The notes under the pieces are model-generated. The model was not told the origin of the DNA, searched no databases, and saw nothing but the letters and a program-made list of their open reading frames with translations. A stretch of 64,000 nucleotides of DNA, taken from the NCBI RefSeq assembly GCF_037325665.1, contig NC_090245.1, positions 71,644,126-71,708,125 on the forward strand. Reading direction: 5' to 3'. This DNA is from Littorina saxatilis (taxonomy: Eukaryota; Mollusca; Gastropoda; Littorinimorpha; Littorinidae). This document shows, piece by piece, positions 23,301 to 32,965 of the stretch. Each line of letters starts with the position of its first letter. The first letter of the stretch is position 1. The position numbers were made by a program, and so were the translations under genes.

Positions 23301-26300
23301 CAAATCAGGCTTTCGGCCAGGTACCTGCCCGGAAGCTTGAACACTCTGGCGGACGCGCTCAGCCGCTCCGACAGAGTGCTTCAAACAGAGTGGACCATCA
23401 CTCACGGAGCGCTGGATCGTCTCTGGTCTCTTGTGCAGAAACCTCAGGTGGACCTTTTTGCCACCAGGTTCTCGAAGAGACTACCAGTGTTCGTCTCACC
23501 ATTCCCGGATCCCGAGGCGTGGGAGACGAACGCGATGGACATTTCCTGGTCAGGCCTGGAGGCTTATGCGTTCCCGCCATTCCAGTTGCTCACGCGAGTT
23601 CTCAGGAAGGCGGAGCAGGAGGGCCCGTCCCTCCTGCTGATCGCTCCTCTTTGGCCGTCTCAGCCGTGGTTCCCGGACCTGCTGAGACTCGCCCAGGGCC
23701 CTCCCATTCCTCTCGCTCTCACGCGAGGAGAACTGGTACAGCCTCACACCGGCAGCCTCCACGCAGAGCCTCAGATGCTGAATCTTCACGCGTGGAGGTT
23801 GTGCGGTCTTCTCTGAGGCGCAAAGGGGCATCAGATCTGACCATGGACCTGGTAGGACGCTCGCACAGAGCATCTACCTCGTCCGTTTATGAGTCACATT
23901 GGAGGGCCTGGGTTACCTGGTGTCACGAGCATCGGCTGGATGCTACGGCGCCCCGCACGATGCACGTGGCGAACCATCTTGCTTTCATGTCCTCTCAGGG
24001 AGCTTCTGCTGCCTCGTTGAAAGTAAGAAGATCGGCCATCTCGGCGACCCTACGCCAGTTAGGTCGCTCTATAGATGTTAGTGGCGTGATCGCTGGGGTC
24101 ATCAAGGGCGCTTCCCTTTCTGACGTCAAGTCTCGTACGCCCGTTCCTAAGTGGGATCTCTTATTGGTCATGGAGTTTCTGCGTTCAGCGGATTTTGAAC
24201 CTCTCAGAGATGCCAGTTTTGCGAATCTTACACGCAAGTCCCTTTTCCTTTTGCTGCTAGCATCGGCACGAAGGGGCAGTGAGATCCACGCTCTTTCCGG
24301 TAATTCGGACGACATTTCCTTTGAATCAGATGGGTCCGTTACTTTGCGGTTTCGACCTGAGTTTCTTGCGAAAAACCAGGCTCCCGAGCGAGCTTCTCCT
24401 TTGGTTCATGTCAGGCCGTTGTCCACTATTCTGGCTCCGAATGATCCAGACTTAGTAAATTGCCCTGTTAGAGCCCTTCACATCTACCTTGCCCGTTCTC
24501 AGTCTCTTAGATCCGCAGCTCAAAAGCTTTTGTTTATTTCTCTCAATACGGAGAGACATAAGGATATTACTAAGACGACTCTGGCCCGGTGGGTGTCGGC
24601 GCTCATTAAGCATGCTTACGAGTGGAGCCGCCGTAATGAAGGGGGGACACAGCCTGTCCTTCCTCTGGAATCAGCTCGGGCTCACGAGACGCGAGCTTGG
24701 GCTTCCTCCTTGGCCGTGTTACGATCAAGAAGACTGGAGGAGGTGCTACACACCGCATACTGGCGTTCCGAGGATGTCTTCATGAATTTTTACCTGCGTG
24801 ACATCTCGGCTCTTCGCCAGGATGGATCTAGAGCTTTGCCTGCCATGGTGGCAGGTGGTCAGCTCTTGACAAGGATTTGAGAGTGAGTTTGAACTTTTTC
24901 TTTCCCACCGCCTTGTTGTTTCAATCTGCTACATGTGATTCGGAGTAGGAATATGTAATTTAATCGAAAATTTTATTGTAAATTTTCATTTAATAAATAT
25001 ACCTACCCGAATCACATATCGTAGTCCCTCCCACCTACCCCGCTTATGATTTGGAGATGTTATTCTTCGAGTCGAATGATAGGGGTCACGTGGTCAGTAG
25101 CAGTAGTGACGTGGTACGCAGGAGGGGAGGTAACTCCCTGGGTGCGTCGTCATTACCATAGCTACGTTTACACTTTTTTAGTTGGGGTTGCTCCCCTTAG
25201 ACGGGTAGCCTTTTCAGACCTAGCACTTTAGACTGAGTCAACTGCTACATGTGATTCGGGTAGGTATATTTATTAAATGAAAATTTACAATAAAATTTTC
25301 GAATGGTTGCATTTTCTAACCTGTATAAGTGGTCCACTGACAGGCAGATTCTTCGATCTTGCAGTACAAAACCACTCCCATACCACGTTGTTCAGGTCTT
25401 CATATTGCGTTTTTCGACGTTTCACAGTTTTTTGGTCGATTCGCGCACCTGACTCCCACTACTTCATCACGTCTTCTTTTTCCGATTTGATCCTCGCGAT
25501 CTGTGTTTTACCACATCCCATCTCCTTCGCCACATCTCGGCATGATTGGCCGCTATCTATTTTTTTCAAGGCAGCGACACGCTGCTCTAAAGTCAACGCT
25601 TTTCTTTTTCCTGCTGGAGATTCCATTTTCAAACACAGTAGTCTACTGTTGCTTTTGGTTGTGACTGTATCCACAATGCGGAAAAGCGAAAGTGAGCGAA
25701 GCGAAAGTGAGTAGGTTGATTAGACTGCCCAGCGGGTATTCATCTAGTATTACATATGTGACAAAGGTGAGTCATAATAGCACTTTTGTGTAATCGCAGT
25801 TTTTCTTCTTCTTCTTCCTGTTTTAAGAATAAATCACACCCTTTGCAGATATTAGTGAGTTGAATTGTTGCTTTGTTGCAGAGCGTCAAAGCTGTCAAAC
25901 AGGAGTTTGATGATGTTGCCCTGTCTAGAGCCAAGCTGTACAGAGCACCAGGTAAGAGAGAACTTTGGTTTGCTTTTAGGGACCCGCCTTGTTGCTGAAG
26001 CCTTTAATTGATTTAGAATGATAAATCCTTGAATCAGGGGCAATGTCGTGAAATCACAGGAAATGTCAATGCTGAGATGATCGCAAGTACAGCTTTAAAT
26101 GGGTATGAAGCAAAATGAAATTCAAACCTTGATGTTACAGTACCTGTTATGTTTAGAGTTGATGGTAGTTGATGGCTTGTATTTGTAAAGTGTGTCCACA
26201 TTTTATGATTTCATATTTGCATCCTATAAGATTATGTTTTGTTTGCAGTAAAGCCAAAAAGGAGGACAGACCTAGCCAGGATAGTTCGCGAAGAGAGACC

Positions 26301-29300
26301 AATGCAAGCTAACGAGTAAGTGTTGCATTCTTCTGTAGGTTTTGTGAATAAAGGCTGCAAAGGCAGAGTTACACAGAAGTATAGGGTAGGTGAAATGTGA
26401 TGGAAATATTTTGTTAGGGGAGTCATAGGGAGGGGAGTCATAGGGAGGGGAGTCATAGGGAGGGGAGTCATAGGGGTCCTGTTGTCTTGAGAGAGAAAGA
26501 TATGTATGAGATGTGTAATATTTAGAATAGGACAGACTTGATGTGACATACTGAAAGGAATTCATATATAAAGTGTGTATTCAAGTATTGACATGGAATC
26601 ACCATGCAAAAGGTCACACAAAGATACTGACTGAGAACTGTAATTTCAGGGATGCGATGGGCATGGTGTTACACAAAGATTCGCGCTTCTACGAGAGCTG
26701 GCAAAACTTCAAAGACAACAATCAATATGTCACAAGTGAGTTTGTTCTTTCTGTTGTTTATTTCATGAGAAAATCAGTTTGTTCTTGTTTCAAACATCCA
26801 GCCATTCAGAGCATGGGTCAAGGGTCAATGGTCTATTTTATGTTGCTGAATCAATTTTGACTATACTTGTTAAGGCTGCCCTTTTCTTTAATTGTACATA
26901 TATATTCTGCCATACAGACCATGCTGATTAATTTTTGGTCACCATTTTTACGTTTTTGAAAAGTTAAATCTGATATGGCAAAAATATTTTGAGATAGACA
27001 ATGGTTAATATGAGCATGGATTTTGTCAGGCTGCTGTTGTTGTTGCTTTGATTGTTCAGTTGTATGATTTTTTGAGTCACTTGAGAAAAAGTGACTCTAT
27101 GTAATCGGTCAGTGTTAGTCTGTCCGGCCGGCCGTCCGTCCGTAGACACCACCTTAACGTTGGACTTTTCTCGGAAACTATCAAAGCGATCGGGCTCATA
27201 TTTTGTTTAGTCGTGACCTCCAATGACCTCTACACTTTAACGATGGTTTCGTTGACCTTTGACCTTTTTCAAGGTCACAGGTCAGCGTCAAAGGAAAAAT
27301 TAGACATTTTATATCTTTGACAAAGTTCATCGGATGTGATTGAAACTTTGTAGGATTATTCTTTACATCAAAGTATTTACATCTGTAGCCTTTTACGAAC
27401 GTTATCAGAAAAACAAGGGAGATAACTAGCCTTTTCTGTTCGGCAACACACAACTTAACGTTGGGCTTTTCTCGGAAACTATAAAAGTGACCGGGCTCAA
27501 ATTTTATGTGAACGTGACTCATTGTGTTGTGAATAGCAATTTCTTCCTGTCCATCTGATGCCTCATATAATATTCAGAACTGCGAAAGTGACTCGATCGA
27601 GCGTTTGCTCTTCTTGTTTCCTTATTTGTATGATTTTTTTCCTGTCCACACAGAGATGTTTGACCTGAAGGTCAAGTATGATGAGAGTGACCATGTGGTA
27701 GTCAGGGCTACAAGGGCTTTCACAGACAAAATAGGACATATGTTTGGTGAGTCACACATATTGCATTCCCTCATTTTTAAAACTGGGTTGATTGAGTGGT
27801 TGGTTAAAAATGAATGAATGAAGAGATAAATGAACAAATACATGAATAGATAGATAGAAAGTTTAATGAATCAATATCAGTATGAATATATGCTGTGGCA
27901 CATTTCTATTATTGTATACATTTGTACAGTGTGTATATTTTAAATAAATGTTGTTTGTTTAAAAAAAAAGTGTGTAATTTGTATGCATTGGAGATTCAAA
28001 ATGTTTTTGGCTGTCTTCAATGGTATGCTAGTGGTAGTATACTAATGTCTTTGAGAAGCATCTTCCTGTCCAAGTTTGAAGGTTGTCTGTTTCTTATTTC
28101 TCTGAAAGTTGTCTCACTTTTTGCTTTATTTTGTGTGTGCAGGAAGCATGTTTAGCAAGACGGAGATGTCTGAGGTTCTGACAGAAATCTGTAAAGTGGA
28201 CCCCACCTTTGATAAGGAACTGTTTGTCCGGATGTGTGAACAGGAAATCATTCCCAATGTCCTTGAGGTGGGTCTGGGTGTGTCTGCTTGCATACTTGTG
28301 TGTGTTAGTGTGTGTGTGTAGTTGTTACATAGAGGAAATATGATCACCTCATTGAAGTACAGGTGGATTTGCCTTAGAGCTGTGCACATCTAAGGTCCAG
28401 CACAGCATGATTTTTGTTTTTATCATAATGAACCTGGCTGAAGGCTTATGTAAATAGGAACAGAAATTCTATACCATAATTGGATTTGCGGAAAATGCTC
28501 GGTACAGTGCTCTTAGCTAAAAAGCATTTTCAACATGCAAAGACTTATGCTGGACCATCCTGAACTCAGGAAACCGATTTTTTTAACATATTTAGAGCTT
28601 TTTGTAATGTATTATTGATATAAGCAGATTCGCGATCGTTGATAATGATTTTTCATGGTGTTTTGTAATTTTTAAATTACAAAGGAATTGATATGTAAGA
28701 CAGTTTCAAGCGAGCTATTTTTCGCGGCTGTATTTATTGTGCAAACAACTCTAAATATGGCAAAAATGTCACGTGATAATCAACCGTTTGGGTTCGGCGT
28801 TCACTGGAGCAGACGATTTTTTCTGTAACCAGTTGACAGTGATGAAACCATATATTACGGTCTCCTTCCGGCAGCAGTCCCAAAATTTCGACTTGTTTTG
28901 ACCTTAGAACGATGTCTTTATCATAACTGTGAAGAACAGAACGGAGATCACTGTCGAAGTCGGCCTATCTGCAATCATTTTCGTCTCGCGAGAACACTGA
29001 TCTCAAATTTAGATCAGTGCTCGCGAAAACCATATGGGAGATAACTCTGTATTTTTGTTTTGATAGATTCGCGTAGGACTGTAGCGTCCGGTCAGGGAGA
29101 GAATGAGCCGAACTCATTTTAACCTGAGTTCAGGATGATGCTGGACATGCACTATTCATGCCGCACACAGCAAGTCAAGATTCAGATGTGTCAGCAGTAT
29201 TTCCAGGACATTGTTATTTTCACATGTGATGTATGTGCAGGCGCTGATTCGGGGGGATGTTGAAGTCCTGAAAGATTGGTGCTATGAAGCGGTGAGTACG

Positions 29301-32300
29301 TAACCATGGAAACATTTCAAAGATATTGCAATGAAATGTGTTTTATGGACATGCCTTGAAAAGGAGACTGGTTCTACATAACTCTCACTTACTGTTCTTA
29401 TCTATATTTAAGGCACTTACCTCCCTTTCCTTCTTAGATCTTGAGTATTGCAGTCGAACCTGTCTGTAATGAACACTCATGGGACCAACCAAAAGTGGTC
29501 GTTACAGACAGGTGGTTGCTATGGAAAGGTGAATTATAGAGAAGACCATTCTTCTGAGATCCTTTGCAGTGGTTTTTAATTGTGGGCTTTTGAAAACCTG
29601 CTCACAAATGTCCCAAGGCCAAAAAAAAAAAAGGTCTGTTTACGGTAACATAGGCCAAAAAAATAGGGTCGGTAGGTCGGGATTTTTTATTTTTTATTTT
29701 TTTTATTTTTTTTCCAAAAAACCATATTTTTACGTTATTTATTTATTTATTTTTTTTAATTTTTTTTCCCCAAATGCCAAAAAAAAGTCTAGGGTCGCGT
29801 GAAAAAAATAGGGTCGGTCGGGTTACCGTAAACAGACTATTTTTTTTTTTTGGCCCAACTAACCAGAGGCATAAGTTTGTGGTAAAATGAAACTTCCGTT
29901 TTCAGGCCTCCAAAAGTGGGAGAAAACTAGGCCTTACAAGGGAGTGTGTCTAAAGATGGGGGTAAATTCAATGACGTCATGAACACAAAATGTGGAATAA
30001 GAAGGCCTTAAAACGTGGGGTGGTCACATTGAGCTTCCGCTGTACCCATGATTATTGGCTCACGAAGTGTAGCCTATGCGATCGTAACTTTGTCTGTCTG
30101 TGCGTTTGTGCGTGTGTGTGTGCGTGTGTGTGTTTGTGCGTGTGTATGTCTGTGGTAGAAACTTTAACATTTCCGAGTCTATGTGTGAGTGGTTATCCAA
30201 GACTATGGATAAAGCTCGCATAAGATTACGTCATGGTCAAAAGTGTTTGACGTCAATTAATGCATCATGACGGCATGCCTCCCTGTAGTCTTTCTCTCTC
30301 GCGTGGTGTGTGTGGTCTCGGTCATTGTTATTTTGAGCGGGCCGAGACTATTTGGCAGTCGTGTCCCTGTAAGTAGGCTACATGCAGACAGACAGATCTA
30401 GATCTAGTGTCTCTCTTTCTTGCACAGTGTCACCTAAGCTTACTGTGTGTGTGGGTGTGTATGTGTGACGGAGTGATTGAGTTTGTGTTACTGTTTGTCG
30501 ATTTCTTACGTGAGCCTTGAAGGCTTCGCCTCTTGTTTTAGGTATGTAATGTGATAATGCACGTGCTTGACAGCAGATAAACATGACATTAATCGACATA
30601 AAAATATGAGGTGTGGATCCCCAGAAGAGAACAAGGCCTTATCTAGGTTTTACTTTCTGTGTGTGTTTAATGCTGCTTTGCATTTTTCAGCCCTACAACA
30701 CACTGACCCATCCTATCAAGCAAGCCCTGGCAGCAGGGTACAAGTTCGACTCTAAAGTTCTTGACATCAGCAATGTGGATGTAAGTTGCTGTTCCATTTT
30801 TTCTCTTTCACTTGTGCTCTTTGTTTATTCTCTTTCACTTGTTCCCTTGTTATGATGTATTCTTGATATGAAGAAATGCATACATGAGTTATGCATGCAT
30901 GTGTGTGTCTGAGGGAGGGGGGGAATATATCTACCTATCTCAGGTGCGTGATGTGAATCACACGATGCAAAATAAGTTTACACTCATAGGCCTTAGTTCA
31001 CTATCATAAAATGTGTTCTTTTAAACACTGTCCTCTGCTCTTGTCAGCTGCTTTAGTTTCTTCTCTAAAAAAACCCCACAAAGACCTTTAACTGGTGAAC
31101 AGTAAACGACCTTAGTGTTTAGTGTATTTTTCTTGAGTGGTCCCAGATCCAATCCTTGGGGCAGGGGTAAACTCTGGTCAAATACCTATCAATTTCCAGT
31201 GCAGGATAAGTCAACGTACATATATTTAGCAGATACCTCTTACAACTTGATGCTTTATTCTCCCTCCAGGTGATGGCGGGCAAGATGATGGAACAGGGTC
31301 CAGTGCTGGTCATCAGCTTCCACGCACAGCAGATCATGTGTGTCAGGGACTCCAAGGGGAACGTTGTGGAAGGGGATAAGGTGAGTCTCTTACTCTTAGC
31401 CTTAGGCCAAAAAGAAAAATATGTCTGTTTCCGGTAACCCGACCGACCCTATTTTTAAGCGCCGACCCTAAAGGTTTTTTTCGCTTTTCGCACCCCCCCA
31501 AAAAAAATTAAATATATATCTATATATATATATATGAAGTCAATTATACTTTATTTAGTTTTAATATATCTAGGTCAAAAACATGTGCTAAATAATTGTA
31601 AGTAAACTAAGGAAGCGCTTAAAAAAACTAAAAAAACACGTAAAAAGACGTTAACAAAACGTAAGAAAAAGACCAACCCACCCTATTTTTTCGGCGATGT
31701 TACCGGAAACAGACATATTTTTCTTTTTGGCCTTAGCAGAGACACTATGATAGAGAGATTGCTCACTCTCTCTTTGGCCTTATTCAATTTGAAGCTGGAA
31801 ATTGTAGTTTTGACCTATGCATGGGATGTCAAAATCATTATTTAACTGGGACATTGGAATTGCTAAACAGTGTATCATATACTTAGAGCATGTCCAATGT
31901 TTTGCCTAAAAGCCAGACTATCGCCAAGACAGCTGATGACACTTGCCAAATACGTCAATGATCAGGTGACATGAATGATTAGACCAAGAAAAAAGTCAGT
32001 GTTTCCGATTCCCTGATGGACCCTATTTTTTCAACCAATGACCCTAGAATTTTTTGCGACCGTTAAAGTATGAATTAAAAATGACAAAACTCGATTTTGC
32101 CGACTTAACAAGGAGAGTTACTCTATTCAGGGGACACAGCTGGCACAATTTCTGGCCATAATGTAAAGTGCAATTAAAACAAGTCGCGTAAGGCGAAAAT
32201 ACAATATTTAGTCAAGTAGCTGTCGAACTCACAGAATGAAACTGAACGCAATGCAACGCAGCAAGACCGTATACTCGTGGTCCACCGCTCACGGCATAGG

Positions 32301-32922
32301 CAGTGAAATTGACAAGAAGAGCGGGGTAGTGGTTACGCTATGCTGCATAGCACGCTTTTCTGTACCTCTCTTCGTTTTAACTTTCTGAGCGTGTTTTTAA
32401 TCCAAACATATCATATCTAGATATTTTTGGAATCAGGAACCGACAAGGAATAAGATGAAAGTGTTTTTAAATTGATTTCGAAAAAAAAAATTTGATAATA
32501 ATTTTTATATATTTAATTTTCAGAGCTTGTTTTTAATCCGAATATAACATATTTATATGTTTTTGGAATCAGCAAATGATGGAGAATAAGATAAACGTAA
32601 ATTTGGATCGTTTTATACATTTTTTTTTTTTTTTTACAATTTTCAGATTTTTAATGACCAAAGTCATTAATTAATTTTTAAGCCACCAAGCTGAAATGCA
32701 ATACCGAACCCCGGGCTTCGTCAAAGAGTACTTGACCAAAATTTCAACCAATTTGGTTGAAAAATGAGGGCGTGACAGTGCCGCCTCAACTTTCACGAAA
32801 AGCCGGATATGACGTCATCAAAGACATTTATCAAAAAAATGAAAAAAACGTTCGGGGATTTCATACCCAGGAACTCTCATGTCAAATTTCATAAAGATCG
32901 GTCCAGTAGTTTAGTCTGAATC

Positions 32923-32965
<43 letters not shown>

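Larger units (their letters stand above)
14356..25302 (+). mobile_element. DIRS-type tyrosine-recombinase retrotransposon
   Basis: A retroelement in TIMM44 intron 6, sense to the gene. Parts in order: left inverted terminal repeat, a long Gag-position ORF, a reverse transcriptase/RNase H region, a tyrosine recombinase ORF, an internal complementary region, and the right inverted repeat. About 6.2 kb belongs to the element; the rest is one inserted DNA transposon (17492-22260). The two terminal repeats look identical over about 188 bp and the ORFs are long, so the insertion is recent. It looks whole apart from that single large insertion. The termini were placed by matching the internal complementary region to both ends. 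Only a 2-bp GA is shared at the borders, as expected for recombinase-mediated integration without a target duplication. Confidence 0.9.
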
